Shown here in pieces: positions 10,201 to 19,241 of a stretch of DNA of 64,000 bases. Both the position numbers and the translations under genes were made by a program. Below the pieces are notes generated by a model. It had not been told where the DNA came from. It saw only the letters and a list, made by a program, of their open reading frames with translations, and did not search any database. Each line of letters opens with the position of its first letter. The first letter of the stretch is position 1. This DNA is from Terebella lapidaria (Eukaryota; Annelida; Polychaeta; Terebellida; Terebellidae). The stretch spans positions 10,637,001 through 10,701,000 of the forward strand of contig OX424563.1 of NCBI GenBank assembly GCA_949152475.1, in the 5' to 3' direction.

Positions 10201-12550
10201 CAAACAGGAGTTTCTTCAATTACTGATGAAGTTTCCTTGGTAACTACATCAGTGTCCTTAGCAACACCTGGCTGTGCTCCTGTGGGGCCAACGCTACTGC
10301 CTCGGTCAACTTGGTCGAAACTCGAATCAGCTGCTACGCTGACCGCACTGCTCGTGTCACTTCTGGAATCATCTTCTCCTCTGCTTGATTCAATGACTTC
10401 ACTTTGGTCATCATCCGTGCGCGACGACACGGAGCTGCTACTGCTGACGTTGCGGCTGTGAGTCTTGACTTTGGATCCACTCGGGGGCACCTTGGACTTT
10501 GTAGTTCTACTCTTGGAGTCTGTCTTGCTGGAGCGAGCAGCTGTACCCCTCGCAGGAGCTGCAGTTGTCTGCCTTGTTCTTGATGGTGTTGTTTTCTCTG
10601 CAGGTTTCTTCGTTGAGTCTGTTCGAGATGTTGATCTCGAAGTGGTCTTGGGTTTGCTTGCATCATGCTTCTCTCCAGTTTTAGAAGGTTTTGTGCTGCT
10701 ACTTTGACTCGCATATTTTGTGGCTCGTTTTTTCACAGAATCCTCTGCATGAGTCAACTGCGCCGTGATTAGGTGGAGATAAAATCATCAAGCAACATGT
10801 TAGATGGATTATCTACAGAATATACATGGATTCAAGAATGCAAAGCCGGTGGTGCTGCAATCAATAGTGTTCAGTGCTAATATGAATATTGTGAAGAACA
10901 CTATATTCTATAGTATATGCAACCTCACAGTATGCATCATGCAGTGACGACACAATTAAAAGACAACATATTCCTACTGAATTTAATCAGAGTTATTGAA
11001 CACAAGCTTCTCCCTATGTTTTTGTTCGGTTTCTATTAAAACAGTGCCAATTGACTGGTGTTCCATTTTTGGAATACATGTATTTAGTTACTAGTAGTGT
11101 GCTGCAATAAGTATGAATCAGGGAGCTAAATCTGTAGTTAGTACAAGCTAGAGTACCAGGTACTGCTTCTTCAATATATAAGATCAAGTTGTTTTTTTTT
11201 CAATTCTAGATTTCAAAGCCAAGCAGGTATCAGTTTGCCTAAGCCACATTTTACTCACTTCTGGGGTGGGCGTTGTCATGGCGGCCGCTACATCCTCATC
11301 AATACCCTCATCTAACACGGTGATCTGTCACCACGGCAACACAACGTGCAACCATTCCACAACAAGCGGTGACATTACATGTCAGAAATAAACAGAAATC
11401 GTGACCGACTAAACACAACAGAATATACACTGAATCCATTTTATTGCCATCCATATCTTGATTTATTTTGCATTTTCCGATATTTTCAGGTCTATAGATT
11501 TACGGATATTGCAGTTAAGGTACAGCAATAAACGACAGGCAGGCAATATAATGGATGCACATGCAAGATTACTATCAAGTTGAAATGGTAGATATGCCAC
11601 ATATAAAGGTACAACATAAACTTACCCATGCAAATATACATTTGAATATGCTTACATGTACATGTACCATTAGTTACAGATGATATACACCAGTATTCAA
11701 CCAAATATTTTCCATACCAAGAAAGCCAGCACAGGCCGAAATGGAAGCAATAAAAAATCTTGGAGGGCGGTTTGCTGATTTACTAAATTTGTGTATTTAT
11801 GAATGAATATCTGTAACCAAAATGTCATTTCGTGAAAAAACCGCCGTCACTATTGAGGATACGTCAAACTTTACAGACTCACTCCCAGCATCAACACAAT
11901 TCAAATTGTCGATTCCGTTTTTGGCTCAAGTCAACTATCTTGATACAGAAAATATTTGATTCATATGTTAAACAAACATAATAGTTACAGTGCAGTGTGC
12001 TTCCCAAAGTTAGGTATTGCATATTTTTCTTATATAGTTATTTCAAGAAATTTGAAGTTATGAAATATGTGACACACAACGTATATTGAGAAATACTAGA
12101 TATGTTATTGTTCATCATATCATTTTATTTCAGACAAAGCATACAACTGTATACAAGTGTTAGCATAAGCACAGTACCTGTGATTGTCGCACAAATATGC
12201 CACGATTGTCGTCACAAGTGAAGTAGCGTTTTCCCTGGACAGTGCCATTGTTCTTGCCCTTGGCTTCATCCAGTACAACACCAATCCACTTGCCTGGAGT
12301 ATAATAGTAAAGTCACTACATGTATGTATCTAAATCATGAACTCACATTATGTATCATTTATCACTGTTCTATAATTATGTTTAATCTCTAAGAGATACC
12401 ATGAACATTGAATCCCTAATCATACTTTAATTATTCGGAATACTTACCGCTAGAAAACAATGTAGCACCGATGAAGGCAACACTGCCAACTACACCTTTC
12501 CCTGTGACTTCCACTCGGCTGCCAATTTTCACTGGTTTTCCCTCAGCCAT
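267..12550 (-). CDS. DCTN1: dynactin subunit 1 (p150-Glued), N-terminal three quarters, 24 exons
   Basis: This is the large dynactin subunit, which links dynein to microtubules and cargo. Exons with AG/GT borders and matching phases are 12448-12550 (ATG), 12178-12293, 11259-11324, 10085-10757, 9262-9436, 8107-8366, 7737-7934, 7542-7613, 7260-7367, 5983-6079, 5648-5726, 5283-5442, 4955-5059, 4378-4569, 3987-4209, 3776-3861, 3502-3629, 3220-3334, 3058-3111, 2639-2770, 2400-2483, 2239-2304, 1892-1994 and 267-366. The order is CAP-Gly domain, basic Ser/Thr/Pro/Lys region, long coiled coil, then the conserved dynactin central domain. Blocks match vertebrate p150 throughout, for example [23 protein letters not shown] and [13 protein letters not shown]. 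The C-terminus lies left of position 1. The start has A at -3 and G at +4. With the shorter alternative exon the visible part encodes about 940 residues, close to the matching length in vertebrates. Identification is near certain; exact borders in the basic region are less so. Confidence 0.96.
1396..1428. promoter_or_regulatory. two perfect DR1 nuclear-receptor-like sites
   Basis: AGGTCA-A-AGGTCA (1396-1408) and AGGTCA-G-AGGTCA (1416-1428) are two perfect direct repeats with a 1-bp spacer, 20 bp apart, in a DCTN1 intron. DR1 elements bind RXR/HNF4-type receptors in animals. Binding here is inference. Confidence 0.35.
4378..7934 (-). CDS. DCTN1: DCTN1 exons 7-14: coiled coil 1
   Basis: Eight exons (7737-7934, 7542-7613, 7260-7367, 5983-6079, 5648-5726, 5283-5442, 4955-5059, 4378-4569) encode a continuous heptad-rich segment that corresponds to CC1a/CC1b, the dynein intermediate-chain-binding and regulatory coiled coil. 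Conserved blocks include [47 protein letters not shown] and [19 protein letters not shown]. Phases run without conflict: 0, 0, 0, 1, 2, 0, 0, 0 at exon ends. The intron between 6079 and 7260 holds a tandem array and a SINE. Confidence 0.95.
5748..5805. repeat. 29-bp tandem duplication in a DCTN1 intron
   Basis: A 29-bp unit containing GACTATCAACAATAAACAT occurs twice in a row, just upstream of exon 11 in the intron after exon 10. The two copies are essentially identical. Confidence 0.85.
6049..6750. repeat. 64-bp tandem array (about 11 copies) spanning a DCTN1 3' splice site
   Basis: The unit holds, in gene orientation, intron sequence ending TGTTTCAG, the first ~24 nt of exon 10 (TGTGAGAGCCTGCAG...) and a short linker. 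The true exon is the copy nearest 6079. Upstream copies begin near 6111, 6175, 6239, 6303, 6369, 6433, 6497, 6561, 6625 and 6689. Copies differ by a few bases (ctcg/cttg/catg, cgtcc/cgacc). Each copy keeps the acceptor. Confidence 0.95.
6751..7078 (-). mobile_element. tRNA-derived SINE with LINE-like 3' tail
   Basis: Read on the minus strand, the 5' end has a tRNA-like head with box A (TAGCTCAATTGG, near 7050-7070) and box B (GGTTCAATCC, near 7013). A body follows, then a tail with AAAGCGCTTTGAGC and AAAAGCGCTATATAA, ending in an ATT-rich run. The tail resembles the 3' end of the LINE at 45.4 kb. It sits in an intron of DCTN1 at the end of the 64-bp array. It is a SINE and not a tRNA gene, because no full cloverleaf can be drawn. 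Confidence 0.8.
8107..8366 (-). CDS. DCTN1: DCTN1 exon 6: Pro/Ser/Thr/Lys linker
   Basis: This 260-nt exon enters at phase 1 and leaves at phase 0. It encodes a proline-rich linker with repeated TPKA/PTPK/TPKG-like motifs between the CAP-Gly/basic part and the first coiled coil, where vertebrate p150 has a Ser/Pro-rich linker. The donor is a weak GTTATT. The GC-rich, biased sequence also makes long open frames on the other strand, which are shadows. Confidence 0.8.
9262..9436 (-). CDS. DCTN1: DCTN1 exon 5: short alternative exon of the basic region
   Basis: This 175-nt exon begins at phase 0 ([12 protein letters not shown]) and ends at phase 1 at a GTGAGT donor, the same phases as exon 4. 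It encodes about 58 residues rich in Ser, Pro, Ala and Gln with scattered Lys and Arg (for example [17 protein letters not shown]). If it is joined after exon 4 through the strong donor, the frame shifts and a TAA stop follows within seven codons. Confidence 0.8.
10085..10757 (-). CDS. DCTN1: DCTN1 exon 4: long basic alternative exon
   Basis: This 673-nt exon starts at phase 0 (LTHAEDS after a CAG acceptor) and ends at phase 1 at a strong GTGAGA donor. The first ~100 residues are rich in Lys, Arg, Ser and Thr, typical of the microtubule-binding basic region. The second half is acidic and rich in Glu, Val and Ser. The end phase does not fit exon 5 (phase 0) but fits exon 6 (phase 1), so this exon should splice 3-4-6. 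A weaker phase-0 donor (GTTTCAG, exon end at 10053) would allow 3-4-5-6. The low-complexity sequence makes homology weak, but the open frame and splice sites support an exon. Confidence 0.75.
11259..11324 (-). CDS. DCTN1: DCTN1 exon 3: short cassette after CAP-Gly
   Basis: This 66-nt exon encodes 22 acidic residues ([11 protein letters not shown] then [11 protein letters not shown]). It has a GTGAGT-type donor and a CAG acceptor and is phase 0 at both ends, so it can be kept or skipped without changing frame. It takes the place of the IQVFEDG segment of vertebrate p150. Its first residues resemble the start of exon 5 (LTVLDD). Confidence 0.8.
12178..12550 (-). CDS. DCTN1: DCTN1 exons 1-2: CAP-Gly microtubule-binding domain
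   Basis: These two exons encode about 73 residues that form almost the whole CAP-Gly domain. Visible features are the start ([15 protein letters not shown]), the hydrophobic [16 protein letters not shown] strand region, the family signature [13 protein letters not shown] and the end GIFVRQSQ. The GKNDG-type loop, which binds EEXXF tails of tubulin and EB proteins, is present as GKNNG. The domain starts almost at the initiator Met, without the longer N-terminal leader of the human long isoform. The exon join is after the first base of a Gly codon (12448/12293). Confidence 0.95.
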
Positions 12551-12828
12551 AGTTGTAGCTGTGGTGTCTCAATCACACAACCTGACAAAAGACTCACACA
12601 TCCAGCATTACGCTGCAACAGACTGCACAGTTTTTGGGATGCACCGCACGATAAATATGCCCCCAAATACTTATACTCTGATTTCTCTAACTGGTATACA
12701 CCATTTTTTTGGCTGATATTTTTGCAATGCTAAATGGTATCATATTAAAACTTAGCATACTTCATCAGGGAATCAACCGGCAAATTCAGATGTCTATCAT
12801 GACAAGTATAAGTCGCGCCCGCGACAAT

Positions 12829-13649
12829 TGGGCGGGTTGCATCGAGGAGGGCTGTTAGTGGAAGGAATTGGCATTGTTCTCATGTATTGTCAAGTTCGAA
12901 GTCCTGCCACGACCTGAAAAATAGGTCAAGGTCACCCATCATCGAACTTGTCCGAGATCTGTTCATGATGCACCTCTGGTATGATTTTGGCGGTATTTCG
13001 TTAAAAACTTTGTAAGTTATCGCGTTCACAAGGTACAAAGTCCTGTTTTCATGTATTGTCAAGTTCGAAGTCCTGCCACGACCTGAAAAATAGGTCAAGG
13101 TCACCCATCATCGAACTTGTCCGAGATCTGTTCATGATGCACCTCTGGTATGATTTTGGCGGTATTTCGTTAAAAACTTTGTAAGTTATCGCGTTCACAA
13201 GGTACAAAGTCCTGTTTTCATGTATTGTCAAGTTCGAAGTCCTGCCACGACCTGAAAAATAGGTCAAGGTCACCCATCATCGAACTTGTCCGAGATCTGC
13301 TCATGATGCACCTCTGGTATGATTTTGGCGGTATTTCGTTAAAAACTTTGTAAGTTATCGCGTTCACAAGAAATTGTTGACGGACGGACGGCCGGACGGG
13401 TGAACGGATGGGCGTTACGGGCGGACCCAATGTTAAATTTCCTATCTTAACTTTCCCCATAAGTCCTGAAAAAATCCCCATAAGACCGCACTCTTAGCTT
13501 AAACTGTGGTTGTGGGGCGTTTTCAGCTTTATTCCCCCTAAGAAATCCCCATAACTCCGTTCCGTTTGCCCGGACAGACGGACGGACGGACGGACAGACA
13601 GACAGACACGCCAATCTAATAGGCGGGTTGGTTGCACGCAACCCGCCCA
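12829..13649. mobile_element. non-autonomous element with TGGGCGGGTTGC ends
   Basis: The left end TGGGCGGGTTGC (12829-12840) is matched by the inverted GCAACCCGCCCA (13638-13649). Between them lie three 169-bp tandem units, a GGACGGACGG/GACAGACAG run (about 13380-13610) and no coding frame of known type. No clear target duplication is seen. Superfamily unknown. Confidence 0.65.
12879..13370. repeat. 169-bp tandem repeat, three near-identical copies
   Basis: Units start at 12879, 13048 and 13217 (TCATGTATTGTCAAGTTCG...). The first two are identical by eye, and the third differs by a base and by its junction with the GGAC-rich tail. Each contains AGGTCAAGGTCACC. The identical short open frames on the minus strand are a by-product of the repeat. 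Confidence 0.95.
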
Positions 13650-13909
13650 AAAATTGTGTTCGACATTTGGTGCTGTTCGATATTTAGTCCCCTACCTGTA
13701 CCCGAATCACATGGTGTCGATCCTGGTGGCAAACAGGAACCCCAATTCTGCAGTCTACTGCCCAGTGCAATACATGGTGAATTGACGATCTATTCGAAAA
13801 ATTTTGCCGATGCAATCTACAGTTGGTAGTTTTATACGAGTACTCGGTTACGAGTTGAGTCAGAACACCCGAGTACTAAGTAATCTGTACATGTGCTGAC
13901 CCTATGCAA

Positions 13910-14127
13910 TACGAGCCGTCCGTCCTAAATTCGCCGCATTCCCAAATTCGCCAACAGGGTTTTCAGACCCTGTAATGCAAATGAAACCAACCAGTCGTGT
14001 CATCAATCGACTCTGATATTCAATCTTTGTACCAGCATTTTGTTTTCCATAAAACGAGCTTCTGAGTTCTGATAAAACTGAGTTGGCGAATTTTGGGATG
14101 CGGCGAATTTAGGACGGATGGCTCGTA
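13910..14127. mobile_element. 218-bp foldback MITE with ~45-bp inverted ends
   Basis: TACGAGCCGTCCGTCCTAAA at the left reappears inverted at the right (TTTAGGACGGATGGCTCGTA). The arms extend about 45 bp, through CGCCGCATTCCC/GGGATGCGGCG to GCCAAC/GTTGGC, with a few mismatches. The outer TA at both ends fits a TA target duplication. It lies between DCTN1 and the C19orf12-like gene. Confidence 0.75.
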
Positions 14128-14427
14128 CGCTTGCCAGACTGAGATTTACGGGAGGGAAAGGTACAGCCTGTACAGTTAAAAGGTTGGAGGATGGGGAGGA
14201 GTGTTGTCGCGAACAAGTAATGAATGTGAATGGATTGAAAGTTTGGTTCATAAATACTACACCATACGTTTCCAAAGCATTTGATATATGTTCAAATGCT
14301 CTTATGTACCCTTGAAAGATGTATTGGAGTAAAAAAGTCACTGGACATCTGTCAAAATTCACCGGAAACAGAAAGCGCAAAAGATAAAAACCGTCACGAA
14401 AATTATACCGTACTTTCGTGAATCAGA

Positions 14428-14886
14428 CAAGCTACAGAATAGTAGGAATGGAAAGTGTTAAGAATATGTCCGGAGGAAATGTTTTTTTTTAAATTTTTTT
14501 ATTTATGAATTAAATTATTATCTCGCCTATTACTCCCCAGTGCTCGAGTCTTCACTCCAGGTTTAAATGCCTATATCCTAGTCTAAGTGCGATTCTAATA
14601 TGATTCTATTACATCAGCGTTATATCAACGCGTGCAAAAAAACACTGCCTGGGCAAACAGAGTGACAATATTTGCAACCCCCACTGTACCACACAAACAT
14701 CCCTGACATATGACATGAGACATTGTGAATTACAGTTCACAGCATAGAAAACGGGCGAAGAATGCACAATAGCGCAACGTATGTCCATCGTGGAATCACT
14801 CCCTGTCCGTCACTGCGGGAGACCTCGCAAAACGGAACCAGCTGAAATTAGTGCGTTTTTAGTATATCCGGGCCCGGGGCCCGGAC
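14428..14886. repeat. dispersed ~460-bp repeat, copy 1
   Basis: This segment, from ACAAGCTACAGAATAGTAGG to GGGCCCGGACAA, is highly similar and in the same orientation as 36101-36570. It has no coding capacity. The shared end GGGCCCGGACAA matches the terminal sequence of the hAT element at 40037. Confidence 0.8.
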
Positions 14887-15107
14887 AAAAACGATCGATC
14901 TAGCTTGAGCTCGTCCCGGGAGTTCCACCAGAACAGTCTTGAAAAATGAAACTGAATACTTTATATTTCGGATCCAGGACTAAATATACGTTACCCATGT
15001 AGACCTAGCCTAATTTTTTTTTAGAAAATCCAGTAGCCTAATATGTTGCCTTCAGCGTCATTTAGGCCTAAGTTGGAAATATTTTTTGGGTACATAAATG
15101 TATTGAA

Positions 15108-15930
15108 TTGTCAGAGTGGATACAGAATTTCAAGGTGTCCAAGGCAAGGCTTTTCGCAGATGACTGTGTGCTATACCAGACCATCAGATCTGAAAAAGAC
15201 AGCATCATCCTACAACAAGATCCCGACGCTCTACAACGCTGGGAATCCCAATGGTTGATGGAGTTCCAGCCAATAAACTTCCAGGTGATCCGCATCACGA
15301 ACAAACAGAGACCACTGCTTCATGATGACCTCATCCGCGGCCACACTCTCGATGTGGTCAAACACACCAAGTATCTGGGAGTCAGCATCAGTTACAACAT
15401 GCCGGAATCATCAAGTCAAAACCATCTCCAAGCGAGGTCACGACAAAATCCACTGGCCAAGGCGAATTATAAAATTCTATCTCAAAGCAGTGAAAGCGCA
15501 GTGTTACAAGACTCTCGTCAGCGTTAACCCAATGTCGAATATGCTGCCACAATCTGGGATCCCCACACGACCGAGAACATGAAAAAGTTTCAGTGAAAGT
15601 GTCCAAAAAACTGCTGCATCCTTCGCGTTTAGGGATCACTCGAGGTTCAGTAGCCCGTCACAGATTAACCAGGAGCTACAATGGGACAGCCTCCAACATT
15701 GGAGGAAAAAACCAAAGCCACCATGATACACATGCTTCCAACAGCGGAGAAGAATCACCAAAGCCACCATGACGTGCAGGGCCATCAACAATCTACGTTG
15801 ACGTCAGCTGCCCCCTCATTCAGTCAGTCACCACAGACTTCAACGAGGGGCCATGATGCCAAGATTTTGGTGCTCTACTGTAAGCCGAAACCAGGTACAC
15901 CGTCACATTGTCTTTCCGGATAGGCCTACC
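15108..15930 (+). pseudogene. non-LTR retrotransposon reverse transcriptase fragment (Jockey/CR1-like)
   Basis: The frame from 15108 to about 15420 holds the late reverse transcriptase block with the catalytic LFADDCVLY motif, then LQRWESQWLMEFQP and HTKYLGVSI. These correspond to the palm and thumb of LINE RTs. A frameshift near 15400 moves similarity to the next frame (IKFYLKAVKAQCYKTLV), and further shifts follow towards 15930 (INQELQWDSLQ-like). The 5' part of RT and the endonuclease are absent. This is a dead fragment. Confidence 0.8.
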
Positions 15931-15988
15931 ATCAAGCTCTGGAAACGGCTCACAGGAAACGTTGCCAGCATGTTAAACTTGAATCACA

Positions 15989-16380
15989 TCAAGACTGCCA
16001 TGGGAGGACCCACGTTATACACCCTCGCTGAACTGTAAATGTTATGTACATAAACTTACAACTCAGCGTGCGCAAGCACAACTCCGGTGCGATAAATATC
16101 AATACTGGAAAAATAGAACGAAGGATAATAAAATTGTATAACCGCTTCAGGTCATAGCCCCACTGGCTGCGCTCTTCTATAACTTGCCGATTCATCTCCT
16201 TTTCGAGTCCCGTAAATTCTTCTCTGGTAATTGGCTTTGCCTGAGGGTTTTGAACGTTTACGTTTGTATGCATGATCATATCTTGCGTCTGGAAATTTTT
16301 TATGTCTGATTTCACCACGGCTGGTTGAAGCGCGTGGTCGGTCACTTGTTCTGGATGAAGTTTTGCATCATCCCCTTCAC
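15989..16380 (-). CDS. possible exon of an unrecognised protein
   Basis: On the minus strand a pyrimidine-rich tract and CAG (just right of 16380) are followed by an open frame of about 125 codons. It includes DDAKLHPEQVTDHALQP and a helical, charged TREEFTGLEKEMNRQV/EERSQWGYDLKR stretch, then a hydrophobic segment before the stop at 15989. The last part may be read-through into an intron, because a GTTATA donor follows LKR. I do not recognise it. No partner exon was found nearby, so it may be a chance frame or a gene remnant. Confidence 0.25.
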
Positions 16381-16413
16381 TGCATCGAAAAAAATTAGCC
16401 CAAGGGTTAAGAG

Positions 16414-17303
16414 AGGTTACCTGACAATATACATTTTAGATATTAGCCTTTTGTCAAGTGACCTTGGAAATAAAGTCATTGATGAATTCGAGGCCATGAA
16501 ATAGTCAACAAATATATCACTTCTAATAAAATATGTCCACAATAGATTCCTAAGCTGTAAAGTCGATAATAAATGAGATCGATAATAAAGTCGATAATAA
16601 GTGAGATATTATCCATTCTGTGATGTGACCTTGAAAATATAGCAAAGTTCAAGTGCAAGGTCACGAAAATATTCAGTATATATCATTTCCTATTCGCAAT
16701 TGATTCCTAAGCTGTAAAGTCGATAATAAGCGAGATATTAACCATTTTGTCCTGTGACCTTTAAAATGAGGTCAAAAGTCAAATTCAAGGTCACGAGAAT
16801 ATTCAGCATATATCATTTCCTATATGTCCACAATTGATTCCTAGTCTCTAATCTCAACATTAAGTGAGATATTAGGCATTAATGTGTCCCATTATAAAGC
16901 ATAGGAGAATTTAACATGGGAAAGTCCCATTTGTGCTGAGTTTGGGCTCAAAATGGCCCACTTCGAGCAATTCAAGGACAACGAAACTTATACACGTCAC
17001 AGGGATATATATGAGGAGTGTTATGCATCAATAAGAAAAAAAAGTTACTGAATAGATTTTGAGAAAACAGCCGTCAAAGTCCAAAATTCGCCGTTTTCCG
17101 TCAAAAATGGCCGCCATTTTGAAATAATTGCGAAAATAAAAAACTAAAAAATACCTCCTTCTTGAGATATTTATAGGCATTTTTGAGCGAAATTTCAAAA
17201 AGATTCGATCGTGAACTTTAAAGATAAAATTGTAGACAGAGGACGACGGACGACGGACGCAACGCCATGGCAATAGGTTATCGGACCAAAGGTACGGTAA
17301 CCT
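16414..17303. repeat. degenerate ~130-bp array with GACGGACGACGG tail, bounded by AGGTTACC/GGTAACCT
   Basis: About three degenerate units share GTGACCTT(G)AAAAT, CAAGGTCACGA, CATATATCATTTCCTAT and TAAGCTGTAAAGTCGATAATA. A GACGACGGACGACGGACGC run follows (about 17238-17260). The outer 8 bp are inverted copies. It probably belongs to a non-autonomous DNA element. No coding sequence was recognised. Confidence 0.6.
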
Positions 17304-18134
17304 AAAAATGGACACAATAAACTGGAGACTGAATTCATTCACTGGTGTCACAATAATTCGACGGAATTGACATTTGTTATAATTGACCACTTCCATTACT
17401 TCGGTGAGGTGATATTAGATGGGCTGGTATGTCAAAGTTGGCGAGTTTATCTTGCTAGACTTTACCATACCAACACATCACGATGATCCTTTGAATTAAA
17501 CACATTTGGAGTTTGAAACACTTTGTTTGCTAATGACGCTCTTTAGTATATTTACGGACACCTCAGCTCAGGAGGAAAATGTGTCATCAGTGAAAATATA
17601 GCACTTATCTCTCATATATCTACTTCTGTTAATATATAAGGTGAGTATTGTCGAAATTTCAATTTTTCGTGAGTATTTTAATTTCGTATGGTAAACGAAA
17701 CAGTCACGGATTAACTTAAACATGGGAATCATAAAAACAAGTTACAATTCTTTAAATTAAATTTTCAACCTGATGAACATTGCTGCTTTATACATTCCCT
17801 GCACAAAGCCAGTGCACTTATTGCATTTACAACCTTTTGATGATGAATTATTGTATCCCCCGAACAAACCTAAGTTCGGCTGATAGTGATACTATGGATT
17901 TGACTCCTTCGCACCGTGCCCACATCCGCCGTCGCCACCGTAGAGGTTTTCTTGTGTATGCTCTACAGGTTGCCAATCTGAACCGATTACAATAAAAGGG
18001 GCATGTCTTATGGTATAATCATGACATCAATCGATTCTGGTTGCCATAGCAACCAAACTGGCCAATGGGCGACACATTTTTTGCTCAAATTGGCCTGTTG
18101 GCACATGGTTTGTGAACACTCTATTGGTGGGAGT

Positions 18135-18840
18135 TTTTAACCAAATAAGTTTACATTAGTTTTAATAGGTGAGTCTGTTATTGACCACGATAAAAATATT
18201 TAACACAAGAAACATTTCATTATTGTGCTCAACAAGGTAAAGTTTTTGTCCAGTAGAGATTTCATGGTTGTAACTGAATAAGTTAACATTCGTTTTATTA
18301 GTTAAATCTATTATTGGCCACAATAAAATTGATCAAGACAAGAAACAATTATTATTGAGCTCAATAAGCTAAAGTTTTTGTCCAGTAGAGATTTTATGAC
18401 TGTAACTGAATAAGTTAACATTTGTTTTACTAGTTAAATCTATATTTGGCCATAATAAAAATAGTTAAGACAAGAAACATTTATTATTGGGCTCAACAAG
18501 GTAAATTTCTGTCCAGTAGAGATTTCATGGCTGTAACCAAATAAGTTAATATTATTTTTGCTGTTTAAGTCTATCATTGACCACAATAAAACTAATTAAT
18601 TATTATGACAAGAAACATTTATTATTGGACTCCACAAGGTAAAATGCTGTCCAGTAGAGATTTCATGGCTGTAACCGAATGAGTTAATATTAGTTTTACT
18701 AGTTCAGTCTATTATTGATCACAATAAAAATAGTTAAAACAGGAAACCTTTATTATTGGGCTCAACTAGGTAAAGGTTCTTTCCAGTGGAGATTTCATGG
18801 CTGTACCCATAATGTTTGAGCATCGTTTCATAATCGATTC
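18135..18840. repeat. ~132-bp degenerate tandem array
   Basis: GTCCAGTAGAGATTT(C/T)ATGG recurs at about 18248, 18380, 18511 and 18649, and in altered form near 18780. Each is followed by AATAAGTTAA, a CACAATAAAA segment and AAGAAAC(A)TTTATTATTG. It lies upstream of the C19orf12-like gene. No coding content. Confidence 0.85.
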
Positions 18841-19241
18841 CTGTGACAAGCTTCTCTGGGAAGTATTTGGTAAGAAATAATAAGTTAATGAATATTTTAG
18901 TTGTTATGAGTGTTACTGCATGGAATAAAAATAGTTAAGGTCCGGAACTTTTATTACTCATAACGATGAAACACACTCGCCTGGCAGTAATGATACTTTG
19001 TCTGAATTAACTTATTTTGGGCAACAGGGATGATAGGGCCTCAGAGGGATACACCCACGCGGTCGTCGGCGACCGAATTGTCTAGTTCAACATATAATAA
19101 CAATATTCGTTACCATTGTCTACCGCAGTGAGACTACCACTGTGATTCAAATACCAGTCGGGTGTCACTTGTTCAGGGAATACAATAATAATGTAATCTA
19201 TACTGTGAATTGTATATTTTTCAAGCATACCACCTGCAACA

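Noticed and set aside
10054..10461. Plus-strand open frame of 135 codons
   Set aside because: Antisense of DCTN1 exon 4; composition explained by the Ser/Thr/Lys-rich coding strand.
12880..13481. Three identical minus-strand open frames of 74-87 codons
   Set aside because: They are produced by the 169-bp tandem repeat and have no start context or homology.
17780..17995. 71-codon open frame with an RRRHRRG stretch
   Set aside because: No neighbouring exon, no homology, and next to a repeat array.
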